Shown here piece by piece: positions 42,753 to 52,090 of a stretch of 64,000 nt of DNA (positions are counted from its first letter, which is position 1; every line of letters starts with the position of its first letter). Source of the DNA: Gemmata massiliana (GTDB lineage: Bacteria; Planctomycetota; Planctomycetia; Gemmatales; Gemmataceae); contig NZ_LR593886.1 of the NCBI RefSeq assembly GCF_901538265.1, forward strand, positions 9,879,738 through 9,943,737. Direction: 5' to 3'. Under the pieces are notes generated by a model, which had not been told where the DNA came from, ran no database searches, and saw nothing but the letters and a program-made list of their open reading frames with translations. A program made the position numbers and the translations under genes.

Positions 42753-43271
42753 TTACACCGAAGCGTTGAGCGCCGGAGTGGTGCGGTTGTAGCCGCCTGC
42801 CCGGTGCAGGACTGTCCACGCTTCGGCTTGCCGGTTCCCGGCTTCCACGGTCACGAGGAACCGTCCGCCGTGAACTTCGGACTCGTAGTATCGAGCGTCG
42901 TCTTCCGGGATGCCGACGCCGATCAGCGCGCCGACCAACCCCAGAATCGCAGCGCCACCGGCCGCGTTGAGCAACACTGTGCCCAACGTACCGACCGCGA
43001 GGACCGGACCAATCACCGGAATGGTGCCCGCGAGCACACCCAATCCCACGAGTGCTCCGGCCCCAGCCCCGATGACCGCACCGGCCGCGGCCCCCTCACC
43101 GGCGAGCGTTTCGTTGTTCCGCTCGTTCACCATATTGCCTTCGGCGTCGCGTGCGATCATGCCGATCGTGCTGTCCGCGAATCCTGCATCGCGCAGGTCG
43201 CGGATCGCCGATTCTGCTTCCGAGCGGGTGTAGAAGACGCCGACCACGGCGTTCGCTGTTGCCTTCTTCAT
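42753..43271 (-). CDS. Glycine-rich membrane stress protein (YflT-like)
   Basis: 172 aa from ATG 43271 (AGGAG SD). The N-terminal domain (ANAVVGVFYTRSEAESAIRD, GFADSTIGMIARD) resembles the general-stress YflT fold found in heat-induced proteins. It is followed by a long Gly/Ala-rich hydrophobic region (residues about 60-125, like a glycine-zipper membrane hairpin) and a C-terminal YYESEVHGGRFLVTVEAG. Probably a membrane-associated stress protein. Function unknown. Confidence 0.75.
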   Translation of the reverse strand: MKKATANAVVGVFYTRSEAESAIRDLRDAGFADSTIGMIARDAEGNMVNERNNETLAGEGAAAGAVIGAGAGALVGLGVLAGTIPVIGPVLAVGTLGTVLLNAAGGAAILGLVGALIGVGIPEDDARYYESEVHGGRFLVTVEAGNRQAEAWTVLHRAGGYNRTTPALNASV

Positions 43272-43411
43272 AATGATTCTCCTTGCGGTAACCGGGCCGC
43301 TTCGATGTGTCGGGCGACCCCGATCCGATTCAGACAAAGAGATTGGATGCACACGCGGTGCCGAACGACTACAGAACGATAGGCTCGCTATTCGCATGAG
43401 ACGATATGACG

Positions 43412-43453
43412 AAAAACGCAACGGGACGCGCACATATGCGCGTCCCGTTGCGT
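43412..43453 (-). terminator. Strong terminator after accC
   Basis: On the minus strand, ACGCAACGGGACGCGC and its reverse complement form a perfect 16 bp stem (43416-43431 with 43438-43453) around a 6-nt loop. The stem is followed by a run of T (complement of 43412-43416). It lies 32 bp past the accC stop. Confidence 0.88.
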
Positions 43454-43484
43454 GTCAGACTTTGTGCGCGCGGGTTACTTGTAG

Positions 43485-44837
43485 TTACGCCGTGCGCGGC
43501 AATAACACACGCTCAATAAAGGTGGTGTCCACCTTTCCTTCGATGAACTGTGGGTTGTCGAAAATGGTCTTCAGAATCGGGATCGTGGTGTGAATGCCCT
43601 CGACCACGAACTCGCGCAGGCAGCGCCGCATCACCGCGAACGCTTCGGCCCGCGTCGGCTGGTGAACGAGTAACTTCGCCACCATGCTGTCGTAGTTCGA
43701 CGGCACGCGGTACCCGGCACACACGTGCGAGTCGAGCCGCACGCCCGGGCCGCCCGGCGGGCGCCAGGTCTTTACCACACCGGGGCTCCCGCGGAAGTCA
43801 TTGGCCGGGTCTTCCGCGTTGATGCGCACCTCGATCGCGCACCCGCGCTGCTGGATGTCCTTTTGCGCGTAGCTGAGTTTCTCACCGGCCGCGACGCGGA
43901 TCTGCTCGCGGATGATGTCCACCCCCGTCACCAGTTCCGTGACCGGGTGCTCCACCTGCACGCGGGCGTTCACTTCGATGAAGTAGAAGTTGTTCTGCTG
44001 GTCCACGAGGAACTCGCAGGTGCCCGCGTTGTAATATTTGGCCTCCTTCGCGAGCCGCACGGCCGCGGTACACATCTCCTGGCGCACCTTGTCCGGCAGG
44101 TTCGGCGACGGCGACTCTTCCACCAGCTTCTGGTGCCGGCGCTGGAGCGAGCAGTCGCGCTCGAAGAGGTGAATCACGTTCCCGTGCTGGTCGCCGACGA
44201 GTTGCACCTCGACGTGCCGGGGGCGATCGAGGTACTTCTCCAGGAACACGCTGCCGTCTTTGAACGCGGCCTCGGCCTCGGCCCGCGCCGCGGCCAGCCC
44301 GGTCACGAGTTCCGCCTCGTCACGGGCGACGCGCATCCCGCGCCCCCCACCCCCCGCGGACGCCTTGACCAGCACCGGGTACCCGACGTTCCGGGCGAAC
44401 CGCTTCGCCTCGTCCTCGGACTCGATTAACCCGTCGCTCCCCGGGACGGTGGGCACCTTCGCGGCTCGCGCCACCGTCTTCGACTTGTCTTTGTTCCCGA
44501 GCCGGTCCATCGCGTCCACGGACGGCCCGATGAATTCGATGCCGGACGCGCGGCACTGCTCCGCGAACCGGCTGTTCTCGGAGAGGAACCCGTAACCGGG
44601 GTGAATGGCCTGCGAACCGGTCTTTTCGGCCGCGGCGATGATCCGCGGGATCTTAAGATAGCTCTCGGCGGAGACGGCCGGGCCGATGCACACGGTCTGG
44701 TCGGCGTGGTCCAACCACGGCGCGCCGCGATCGGCTTCCGAATAGACCGCGACCGCCTCGATGTTGAGATCGTGACACGCGCGGATCACCCGCAGCGCGA
44801 TCTCCCCGCGGTTGGCGACAAGAATCCGGTTGAACAT
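43485..44837 (-). CDS. accC: Acetyl-CoA carboxylase, biotin carboxylase subunit
   Basis: ATP-dependent carboxylation of the biotin on AccB, the first half of malonyl-CoA synthesis. 450 aa, normal length. [20 protein letters not shown] is the standard N-terminus; the ATP-grasp loop [10 protein letters not shown], the catalytic [14 protein letters not shown] and the carboxylase-specific RINAEDPA are all seen. Located directly after accB on the same strand, with an inverted repeat in between. It feeds malonyl-CoA to fatty-acid synthesis, including the cluster to its left. Confidence 0.97.
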   Translation of the reverse strand: MFNRILVANRGEIALRVIRACHDLNIEAVAVYSEADRGAPWLDHADQTVCIGPAVSAESYLKIPRIIAAAEKTGSQAIHPGYGFLSENSRFAEQCRASGIEFIGPSVDAMDRLGNKDKSKTVARAAKVPTVPGSDGLIESEDEAKRFARNVGYPVLVKASAGGGGRGMRVARDEAELVTGLAAARAEAEAAFKDGSVFLEKYLDRPRHVEVQLVGDQHGNVIHLFERDCSLQRRHQKLVEESPSPNLPDKVRQEMCTAAVRLAKEAKYYNAGTCEFLVDQQNNFYFIEVNARVQVEHPVTELVTGVDIIREQIRVAAGEKLSYAQKDIQQRGCAIEVRINAEDPANDFRGSPGVVKTWRPPGGPGVRLDSHVCAGYRVPSNYDSMVAKLLVHQPTRAEAFAVMRRCLREFVVEGIHTTIPILKTIFDNPQFIEGKVDTTFIERVLLPRTA

Positions 44838-44838
44838 A

Positions 44839-44922
44839 GTCGTAAAGTCGTAAGGTCGAAAGTCGTGGGGTCAGCCGCTCAGGTCTTCGACTTTACGACT
44901 GTCGACCTTACGACTTTCGACT
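44839..44922. repeat. Inverted repeat between accB and accC
   Basis: 44839-44865 (GTCGTAAAGTCGTAAGGTCG start) is mirrored by CGACTTTACGAC and GTCGACCTTACGACTTTCGAC in 44888-44922. The arms are built of GTCG(T/A)AAAG-type units, so several registers pair. It fills nearly the whole 90 bp accB-accC gap. It is probably a genome-wide repeat, but its place in the operon could affect mRNA processing. Confidence 0.65.
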
Positions 44923-44927
44923 CGTGT

Positions 44928-45467
44928 TTAGGAAGGGTCGACCCGGAACAGAACGGTGCCGAACTCGACGAAGTCCCCGCTCTGAACGCAGATTTCGGCG
45001 ATGGTACCGGCGCAGTCGGCGGTCACGGGGTTGTACGTCTTCATCGCCTCGATCGTACAGACGACGGTCTTGGCGTTGATCTTTGCACCGACCGTCACGA
45101 AGTCGGGCTTCTTCGGGTCGGGCTTGATGTAGAACGTGCCGACCATCGGCGACTTGATCTCGAGGTAGTTCTTGGACGCTGCGGCCGCGGCCGGTGCTGA
45201 TCCCGCGCTCGCTGGGGCCGAAGCCGGCGCCGGGGCACCGGGGGCGTGAGCGACCGGGTACGGGGCCACGTGTGCAACCGGAGCCGGGGCATAAGCCACC
45301 GGAGCGGCTGGCGGGGCGACCATCGCGGCGCGCTTGCGAAGGCGGATGCGCTGTTCCCCCTCCGTCAGATCTACCTCACCGAGATCGTGCTCGGTCATGA
45401 GCTTCAGGAGGTATTCGACCGTCTTGACATCGAACGGCCGGGGCGCATCCCGTTTGTCGTCGGCCAC
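44928..45467 (-). CDS. accB: Acetyl-CoA carboxylase, biotin carboxyl carrier protein
   Basis: Carries the biotin that is carboxylated by AccC. 179 aa from GTG 45467 (GAGGG upstream), within the usual range for BCCP; an ATG at 45572 would add 35 residues with poor SD spacing. The N-terminal helix VKTVEYLLKLMTEHDLGEVDL is followed by a Pro/Ala-rich linker (about 60-105) and the biotinyl domain, with the biotinylation site EAMK. Co-directional with accC. A small GC hairpin sits just before the start. Confidence 0.94.
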   Translation of the reverse strand: MADDKRDAPRPFDVKTVEYLLKLMTEHDLGEVDLTEGEQRIRLRKRAAMVAPPAAPVAYAPAPVAHVAPYPVAHAPGAPAPASAPASAGSAPAAAAASKNYLEIKSPMVGTFYIKPDPKKPDFVTVGAKINAKTVVCTIEAMKTYNPVTADCAGTIAEICVQSGDFVEFGTVLFRVDPS

Positions 45468-45489
45468 CACGAAACCCTCAATAACGAAA

Positions 45490-45506
45490 CCCCGGCGAGA
45501 CCGGGG
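45490..45506. promoter_or_regulatory. Small GC hairpin in the accB leader
   Basis: CCCCGG (45490-45495) pairs with CCGGGG (45501-45506) around CGAGA, about 23 nt upstream of the GTG start. It might influence initiation. It is too short to be certain. Confidence 0.3.
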
Positions 45507-45646
45507 AATATGAGGGGCTAGTGTATAAGTTGTGGTGCGAAGTGGCGCGGGGATGTCGTCAGTTGCGACCATATCCTGCCGGTCCCAAATTGGAGACTCG
45601 GCAGGAGAGATAACATCTGTCTAAAAATCAAATAGACAACAGGCGA

Positions 45647-46795
45647 TTAACCCACGTTTAGGGTCACGGGTTCGCGGGAAAGCGTGGTCAGAATCTTGCA
45701 GCCGTCGTGGGTGATGAGAACGTCGTCTTCGATGCGGATACCGCCCCACCCCGGGATGTAGATACCCGGCTCGATGGTGACGACCATGCCGGCTTCGAGC
45801 ACGTCTTCCGAGTTCGCCCGGATGCGCGGAGCCTCGTGAATTTCCAGCCCGATCCCGTGGCCGACGCCGTGGGTGAAGAAGTCGCCCAGCCTCAGTTCCG
45901 GGTACTTATCGAACTTGGCATTCGCGATCACCTTACGGGCCGCGGCGTCCACGTCCTTCGCCTTCACGCCGTGCCGGATCACCGCCATCGCCGCGTTCTG
46001 GGCCGCGAGCACCACCGCATAGAGCTTCTCGAAGTCGTAGCCCACGCGCTCCATCTTGTTGCGCCGGCTCGGGGACGTCCCGAACGGGCTCTTCAGCGTG
46101 CGTGTGATGTCGGACTTGTACAGCAGGTCCGCGCCCCAATCGACGAGCAACTTGCTGCCCTCGCCGAGCTGCCGGGCGGTCGGCTGAGCGTGGGGCAGCG
46201 CGCCGCGCTCGCCCACGGCCACGATCGGCGGGAACGACGTGCTCCGGGCTCCGGCGCGCCGGACATAGCCCTCAAGAGCGTCCACCATGTCCTTTTCGCT
46301 GTCGGCTTCGCGGAGCGTCGCCACGAACATCCGGAAGCCGCGCTCGGCCACCCGCACGGACTCGCGGATCTTCTCCACCTCGCCGGGGTCTTTTATCGCG
46401 CGCTGCTTTTCAACGACCCCGTCGACCGGAACGAACGTGATTTTCGGAGCGAACTGTTTGAGAGCTTCCAGTTCGCCGAGCGTGATCCGGTTCCCCTCGA
46501 CACCAACGGCCTTCGCACCAGATTTGGTCAGTGTTTCGGCCGCCGCCTCGATCGTCGTTTTGTTGTGCGGACGAATAACAATGTCCAGATCCGAGCACTC
46601 TTCCTTGATCTGCTCCTCGAACCGCGCGTCACCAATGATGACGTTGTTCTTCGGGAGCGCAGCGTAGAAACTGCAGTCTCCCGTGAACGAGCTCAAATAG
46701 GTTACGTTGGGGGCTGCGGTGACGAGGAACGCGTCCAGACCGTTTGCCTTAAGTGTCTGACCCAGGGCTGACCGGCGTTGTTGAAGGTAGTTCAT
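45647..46795 (-). CDS. M24 aminopeptidase (Xaa-Pro type)
   Basis: Pita-bread metallopeptidase of 382 aa from ATG 46795. Creatinase N-domain first (MNYLQQRRSALGQTL ... VTAAPNVTYLSSFTG), then the catalytic domain: metal ligands Asp in VDWGADLLYKSD (two), His in HGVGHGIGLEIHEAP, Glu in TIEPGIYIPGWGG and Glu in RIEDD. The pattern is that of Xaa-Pro aminopeptidases or dipeptidases. No clear SD. Cytoplasmic. It lies upstream of accB with a 179 bp gap on the same strand. Confidence 0.92.
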   Translation of the reverse strand: MNYLQQRRSALGQTLKANGLDAFLVTAAPNVTYLSSFTGDCSFYAALPKNNVIIGDARFEEQIKEECSDLDIVIRPHNKTTIEAAAETLTKSGAKAVGVEGNRITLGELEALKQFAPKITFVPVDGVVEKQRAIKDPGEVEKIRESVRVAERGFRMFVATLREADSEKDMVDALEGYVRRAGARSTSFPPIVAVGERGALPHAQPTARQLGEGSKLLVDWGADLLYKSDITRTLKSPFGTSPSRRNKMERVGYDFEKLYAVVLAAQNAAMAVIRHGVKAKDVDAAARKVIANAKFDKYPELRLGDFFTHGVGHGIGLEIHEAPRIRANSEDVLEAGMVVTIEPGIYIPGWGGIRIEDDVLITHDGCKILTTLSREPVTLNVG

Positions 46796-47063
46796 ACGAG
46801 AGAAATGGGTGCGAGGGGCTGGGAAGTACGAGTGATGTGCCACGCGTACAGGCACTTTAACCCGTCTAACCGGAGAAAAAAAGGGAGTCAAAGTCAGTTA
46901 CTATCGCCTTTGGCGCGAGAATTCAACAATGAACTGAATTAATTACTGCAAATCACGCGACAGACGAATCGTAGGACGAGTACGGACGTTAAGCCTGGTT
47001 CCAATTATCCTCATGTGACGTTTTAGGGCATTTTCTAGTTAAAACAGGAAATTCGAGCGCGGA

Positions 47064-47588
47064 ATGGCACATCAGAGAATAAGCGATCCTGCCCAAGTCG
47101 ACAGATTTTGGTTCGGGTACCATCCGCGGGCGCTGGCGCCCACGATTGTCGCGGTCGCGATCGTATCGATCGTGACGTGGACCGGGCGCTGGTACCTAGA
47201 CCACCTGTCGGAACTTGCGAACCGGTTGGGCGCACTGGCCCTGTTCGCGGTTGCGTGGGGGCCGTGGCCGGTATTAGTGACTGTATTCCTGTACCGCACC
47301 GTGACGTACTCGTACCGGCTCACGGACCGCGCGCTCGTGATCGATTTCGGCTTCTGGCACCGCCCCATCCCGCCCATACTTCTAGCCGACGTCACGAGCG
47401 TGCGCAACGGAACAACGCTAATTGGCAGCGCGCTGAGCGTGGGTTGGATTGAAGTTCAAACGATTGGGGGAAATATACGGCTTGTTGGCGTGTACCGCCC
47501 ACATGAAATTGCCGAACGCATCCGCACCGCGGTAACCACGAGCCGTGCAAAAGCGGGAACGGATGAAACGTCGTCTCCCGGCAAGTAG
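47064..47588 (+). CDS. Membrane protein with bacterial PH (YdbS-like) domain
   Basis: 174 aa. Two membrane helices (about 24-42 and 52-76) are followed by a bPH2-type domain: YSYRLTDRALVIDFGFWHRP, VTSVRNGTTLIGSALSVG and VQTIGGNIRLVGVYRP, ending in HEIAERIRTAV. Such proteins lie in the cytoplasmic membrane; no molecular function is established. Ends 6 bp from the convergent response regulator gene. Confidence 0.85.
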   Translation: MAHQRISDPAQVDRFWFGYHPRALAPTIVAVAIVSIVTWTGRWYLDHLSELANRLGALALFAVAWGPWPVLVTVFLYRTVTYSYRLTDRALVIDFGFWHRPIPPILLADVTSVRNGTTLIGSALSVGWIEVQTIGGNIRLVGVYRPHEIAERIRTAVTTSRAKAGTDETSSPGK

Positions 47589-47594
47589 AGACGC

Positions 47595-49052
47595 TCAATC
47601 GCCCGGGTCCGTGTCATCGTCCGCCACGCGCTCAACGGCCCGCGTAACAGTTAGCCCGAGTTCCCGCAAGCGCGCCCGGAGCGTCTTCCGCGTGATCCCC
47701 AACACCTCCGCGGCCTGTACCTGATTCCCGCCGGTGTGTTTAAGAACGAGGGGTAACAGAACCCGTTCGACCGCAGAAACCGTCTCCGCATACAAGCCGC
47801 GGCTGCCACCTTCCAAGCGCTCGCGGACGAACGCTTCCAACTCGAATTTGTCGCCCACGGGCGAGCCAGTTGCAGGAACCGAAGCCCGGAGCGATCCGGG
47901 CAGAAATGCCGGTAGCAGCAATTCTCCGCGTGCGAGCAGCAGTGCCTGTTTCAGCACACTTTGAAGTTCCCGGACGTTCCCCGGCCACGGGTACGCCCGC
48001 AGGATCTCCAGTGCGTCCGGCGCGGCATCGCGCACTTCCCGGCCCAGTTCCCGGCTGTACCGACCGAGGTAATGGCGAACCAGCAGCGGTAGGTCGTCCC
48101 CGCGCTCGCGCAGAGGGGGAAGGGCGACCGTGAACACCCCGAGCCGATAGTACAAATCCCCGCGAAACAGCCCCCGCGCGACCATTTCTGGCAAGTCGCG
48201 GTTGGTCGCGGCCAGTACCCGCACGTCCGTACTGATCGTCTCGTTCCCGCCGACGCGTTCGAACGCCTGATCTTGCAGCACGCGCAGCATCTTGGCCTGC
48301 GTCGCCAGCGGCATGTCACCGATCTCGTCGAGGAAGATCGTCCCGCCGTGGGCCTGCTCGAACCGCCCGATCCGGCGCCGGTCCGCGCCCGTAAACGCCC
48401 CCTTCTCGTGCCCGAACAGTTCGCTCTCCAGTAAATTTTCCGGGATCGCGGCGCAGTTCAGTGCGAGGAACGGCCCGGTCGCCCGGCGCCCGTGCTGATA
48501 GATCGCCCGCGCAATCACTTCTTTGCCGGTCCCGCTCTCGCCCGTAATGAGAACCGCCACGTTCTGATCGGCGACGCGACCGACGGCCTTGTACACCTCG
48601 CGCATCGCCGGACAGCGACCGATGATCGCATCCGTTCGGTCGTCGGTCGGGAGCGTGTCGGCCAGAATCGCGGGCTGGCGAACGAGTCGACTCACCTCCA
48701 AAGCCTGGGCGACCACGCGCTTGAGTTGCTCCAGTTCGACGGGTTTAAAGAGGTAATCAAACGCTCCCTCTTTCATCGCTTCAATGGCGGTATCCGTTCC
48801 GGCCGACCCAGTGATGAACACAACCGGGGTGCGCCGGTCCGCCGCTCGGAGCCGCCGGAACACGTCCAGCCCGGTCCCGTCCGGGAGGTGCATGTCGAGC
48901 AGCACCACGTCCGGCGGGGCATTCGCCGCCAGTGCCAACCCTTCGGTCGCGGACCGCGCGACGAGGAGTTCGGCCGGTCCGTCGCGTAGCGCATGCCGGA
49001 CCAGTTTCTGGAGCAGTTCCGGCTCGTCGTCGATCATCAGCACGCGGGGCAC
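47595..49052 (-). CDS. Sigma-54-dependent response regulator (NtrC family)
   Basis: 485 aa from GTG 49052, which has GGAG 7 nt upstream and gives [15 protein letters not shown], a typical receiver start; upstream GTGs (49109, 49073) are less good. Receiver domain 1-120 with phosphorylated Asp53 ([10 protein letters not shown]). AAA+ domain with Walker A GESGTGKE, the sigma-54 contact loop [10 protein letters not shown], Walker [12 protein letters not shown], and Arg finger RFEQAHGG region. C-terminal Fis-type HTH ([19 protein letters not shown]). It is divergent from the hybrid kinase at 49127, with a 74 bp gap, so the two are a likely cognate pair. Confidence 0.92.
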   Translation of the reverse strand: MPRVLMIDDEPELLQKLVRHALRDGPAELLVARSATEGLALAANAPPDVVLLDMHLPDGTGLDVFRRLRAADRRTPVVFITGSAGTDTAIEAMKEGAFDYLFKPVELEQLKRVVAQALEVSRLVRQPAILADTLPTDDRTDAIIGRCPAMREVYKAVGRVADQNVAVLITGESGTGKEVIARAIYQHGRRATGPFLALNCAAIPENLLESELFGHEKGAFTGADRRRIGRFEQAHGGTIFLDEIGDMPLATQAKMLRVLQDQAFERVGGNETISTDVRVLAATNRDLPEMVARGLFRGDLYYRLGVFTVALPPLRERGDDLPLLVRHYLGRYSRELGREVRDAAPDALEILRAYPWPGNVRELQSVLKQALLLARGELLLPAFLPGSLRASVPATGSPVGDKFELEAFVRERLEGGSRGLYAETVSAVERVLLPLVLKHTGGNQVQAAEVLGITRKTLRARLRELGLTVTRAVERVADDDTDPGD

Positions 49053-49126
49053 TGCCGGTCTCCGGACGGTCACGGATTGGGAGAGTACATTATCACCACG
49101 CACACTCACAGTTTCGAGATCAGCCC

Positions 49127-51838
49127 GTGACCGACGCCGCCTTCCGGGTTCTGGTCGAGCACGCCGCGGACCTGCTCGTCGTCACCGACGCCGCGGGCGT
49201 GATCCGGTACGTCAGCCCATCGGCCCGGCGACTCGGGTACTCGGGCGCCTGGACCGGGCGCCGGGTGGAAGAGGTCGTTCACCCCGACGACCGGTTCGCA
49301 CTGACCGCCGCGCTCGCGACCGCGACCCCGGTCGAGTGCCGGTTACCGCTCGTGTCCGGGGCGTGGCGGTTCGTGGAGGCGGTTGCTGCCGACTTACGAG
49401 CCGATCCAGTGGTCGGCGGGTTGATGATCGACTTCCGGGACGTGACCGACCGGAAGCGCGCGGAGGAACAGCTCCGCGCGCTGAACGACGACCTCGAACG
49501 TCGCGTCGCGGAGCGAACCGCAGAAGTCGCTGCCGCTCATACGGTCACGTCGTCGATCCCGGGCGTCGTCTACCGAATGCGGATCGATATTCCGACTCGA
49601 CGGGTTTTTCACGACTTCGTGAGCGAAGGCATCCGCGAACTGGCCGGGATCGCTCCCGAAGACGCGCTGGGCGACGCGACCGGGTTCATCGAACTGATCT
49701 ACCCGGACGATCGCCCGCGCATGGAAGCCCTTCTGATGGCGGCCATCCAAACGGGTACCGCGACCGATGTGGAGTACCGGCTCCGGCACAGCGACGGGCA
49801 CCTGAAGTGGGTCCGCGGGCGCCTGAAACTCTCGAGCACAACGCCCGACGGGTGGCTCGTGTTCGACGGCTTCGCACACGACATCACGTCCCAAAAAGAA
49901 ACCGAACGGCAGCTCCGGGAGAACGACGCCAAGTTCCGCGCACTGTTCGAGGGGACCAGCGCCGGGGTGATCCTGGTGGACGCGGAGCGGGACCAGATCG
50001 TTGATTGCAACGAAGCCCTACTCGGCATGCTCCGGTGCCGGCGCGAGGACGTCGTCGGGCAACCGGCGGCTCGATTCCGCGCCCCGATCCAAGCTGGTGG
50101 GGTACCGGTCGCCGAACTCCGCGCGCGGGTCGCCGAGCAAGTCACGCGGCAGGGCGGGTTGCACGAAGAACTCTCACTCCGCCGACCGGACGGAACGGAA
50201 TTCCAGGCGGAAGTGGTCATCAGCCCGTTCCGCCTGGACGGGCGACTCATGGCGCTCGGGGTCGCAACGGACGTGAGCGGGCGGAAGCGCGCGGAGGAGG
50301 CGTTGCGTCAGGCTGCTCAAGCGGCAGAAGCGGCGAGCCGCGCCAAGAGCGAGTTTTTGGCTCACATGAGCCACGAAATTCGCACGCCGATGAACGGCAT
50401 CATTGGACTGACGGCCCTCGCACTCGACGGCAACCCGCCACCCGAACAACGCGAGTACCTCGAACTGGTTCGCTCGTCGGCCGATGCCCTACTCGCCACG
50501 CTCAACGACCTGCTCGACCTGTCCAAGATCGAAGCGGGCAAACTCGACCTCGATTGCACCCCGTTCGCTCTCCGGCGGTTGCTCGATGAGAGCCTCCGAG
50601 CGTTTGCCGTGCAAGCACGCGGGAAGGGGCTAGAGTTCGCGTGCCACGTCGAACCCGATGTTCCCGACACACTCTCCGGTGATCCGCACAGGCTGCGTCA
50701 GATCCTCACCAACCTCGCCGCGAACGCGATCAAGTTCACCGAACGCGGTGGCGTGAGCGTGCGTATCGAGCCGGTTCCGGATGACGGTCGCGTCGGGCTG
50801 CGATTCACCGTGCGCGACACCGGAATCGGTATCCCGACTGACAAACAGGAGCACGTCTTCCGGGCGTTCGAGCAGGCCGACAACTCGACCACCCGGCGCT
50901 ACGGCGGAACGGGCTTGGGGCTGACCATCGCGGGCCGACTATCCGCACTGATGGGCGGGCAGATCGGGGTTCACAGTACCCCCGGTTTCGGGAGCACGTT
51001 CTTTTTCACAGTGCGACTCGACCGCGCCACAGAAAGTGTCTCGGAACCGCCCACCGCGTGTGCCACGAGTGCGCCGAATCGCACCGGGCGCCGGTTACAG
51101 ATTCTCGTGGCCGAAGATCACGAAGTGAATCAAATTTTGACGCGGAGGCTCCTCGAACGCGCGGGGCACGAGGTCGTGCTCGTAGACAACGGCCGGGCCG
51201 CGTTGGACGCCCTTCGTGGTCGTGAATTCGATCTCGCGCTCCTCGATATTCAGATGCCCGAACTCGACGGACTGGAAGTGGTCCGGCACTTGCGTGAGCA
51301 CGAACGCGAACACAAACTCCCGCGGCGCCCGGTACTCGCGCTCACGGCGTTCTCCATGAAGGGCGACCGGGAGCGGTGCCTCACGGTCGGAATGGACGGG
51401 TACCTGTCAAAGCCGATTCGCGCGGCCGAACTGTATGCCGCCCTCGATCGGTGCGCGACGTCGCGCCCCGCGGTCACAACAACAGCGCCCGCAACGGAAC
51501 TGCTCGACCGACCGACCATTCTCGCGGCGTGCGCTGGCGATCAGGAGTTGCTCGACGAAATCACCCAGGTGTTCCGCGACCGCGCGCCGACTCTCCTCGG
51601 TGCGGTTCGCGACGCGGTTGAACGGGGAGACGCCGACAAGCTGACCCGTTCCGCCCATGCGTGCAAGGGTGTCACCGCAACGTTCTCTTCTATCGCCGCC
51701 GCAACCGCTCGGAAACTGGAACACCAGGGGCACGCCAAAGACCTGACCGGCGCCAGCGAACTGTGCTCCGAACTCGCGGGGCAACTCGAACAAATCGCAC
51801 GCGAACTCGTCGGGTTGCGCGTCGGCACTCTGCGTTAA
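49127..51838 (+). CDS. Hybrid sensor histidine kinase (PAS-PAS-PAS-HK-REC-Hpt)
   Basis: 903 aa from GTG 49127 with only a weak SD. No membrane helix, so cytoplasmic sensing is likely. Three PAS domains at about 1-110, 142-255 and 265-390. HisKA contains phosphoacceptor His416 (LAHMSHEIRTPMNG), and the ATP-binding domain has DTGIGIP and GTGLGL. A receiver with Asp707 (LALLDIQMPELDG) and an Hpt domain with His844 (RSAHACKG) follow. This is a full phosphorelay in one chain (His-Asp-His), which needs a final receiver: the NtrC-type regulator encoded divergently is the obvious target. Signal unknown. Confidence 0.93.
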   Translation: MTDAAFRVLVEHAADLLVVTDAAGVIRYVSPSARRLGYSGAWTGRRVEEVVHPDDRFALTAALATATPVECRLPLVSGAWRFVEAVAADLRADPVVGGLMIDFRDVTDRKRAEEQLRALNDDLERRVAERTAEVAAAHTVTSSIPGVVYRMRIDIPTRRVFHDFVSEGIRELAGIAPEDALGDATGFIELIYPDDRPRMEALLMAAIQTGTATDVEYRLRHSDGHLKWVRGRLKLSSTTPDGWLVFDGFAHDITSQKETERQLRENDAKFRALFEGTSAGVILVDAERDQIVDCNEALLGMLRCRREDVVGQPAARFRAPIQAGGVPVAELRARVAEQVTRQGGLHEELSLRRPDGTEFQAEVVISPFRLDGRLMALGVATDVSGRKRAEEALRQAAQAAEAASRAKSEFLAHMSHEIRTPMNGIIGLTALALDGNPPPEQREYLELVRSSADALLATLNDLLDLSKIEAGKLDLDCTPFALRRLLDESLRAFAVQARGKGLEFACHVEPDVPDTLSGDPHRLRQILTNLAANAIKFTERGGVSVRIEPVPDDGRVGLRFTVRDTGIGIPTDKQEHVFRAFEQADNSTTRRYGGTGLGLTIAGRLSALMGGQIGVHSTPGFGSTFFFTVRLDRATESVSEPPTACATSAPNRTGRRLQILVAEDHEVNQILTRRLLERAGHEVVLVDNGRAALDALRGREFDLALLDIQMPELDGLEVVRHLREHEREHKLPRRPVLALTAFSMKGDRERCLTVGMDGYLSKPIRAAELYAALDRCATSRPAVTTTAPATELLDRPTILAACAGDQELLDEITQVFRDRAPTLLGAVRDAVERGDADKLTRSAHACKGVTATFSSIAAATARKLEHQGHAKDLTGASELCSELAGQLEQIARELVGLRVGTLR

Positions 51839-51868
51839 CGAGATCCGCCCATCACCCATTCTGAGCTT

Positions 51869-51932
51869 GGGTCGCGCGGACCCATCGTGGGTCTACGCGA
51901 CCCCGCGTTCTGGTGCCACCTGTCACCAGAAC
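51869..51932 (+). terminator. Tandem hairpins after the hybrid kinase
   Basis: The first hairpin is 51869-51903: GGGTCGCG pairs with CGCGACCC, and the inner GGACCCA pairs with TGGGTCT over TCG. The second is 51907-51932: GTTCTGGTG pairs with CACCAGAAC. Neither has a clear T-run. Likely transcript end or stabilising structure. Confidence 0.55.
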
Positions 51933-52090
51933 AGCGAAAATCTCGACTCTCTTTTCTCACACAAGCCAATACCACGAAATTACTTCCGCCAAGTGATTAA
52001 GAATAATTAACGAATAGGTACAGCGTTCGCTTTTCCATCTCGCATCTCAACCCGTCGCCCCGACTTCGCGGGGGCATCGCGAGGTGCGTC

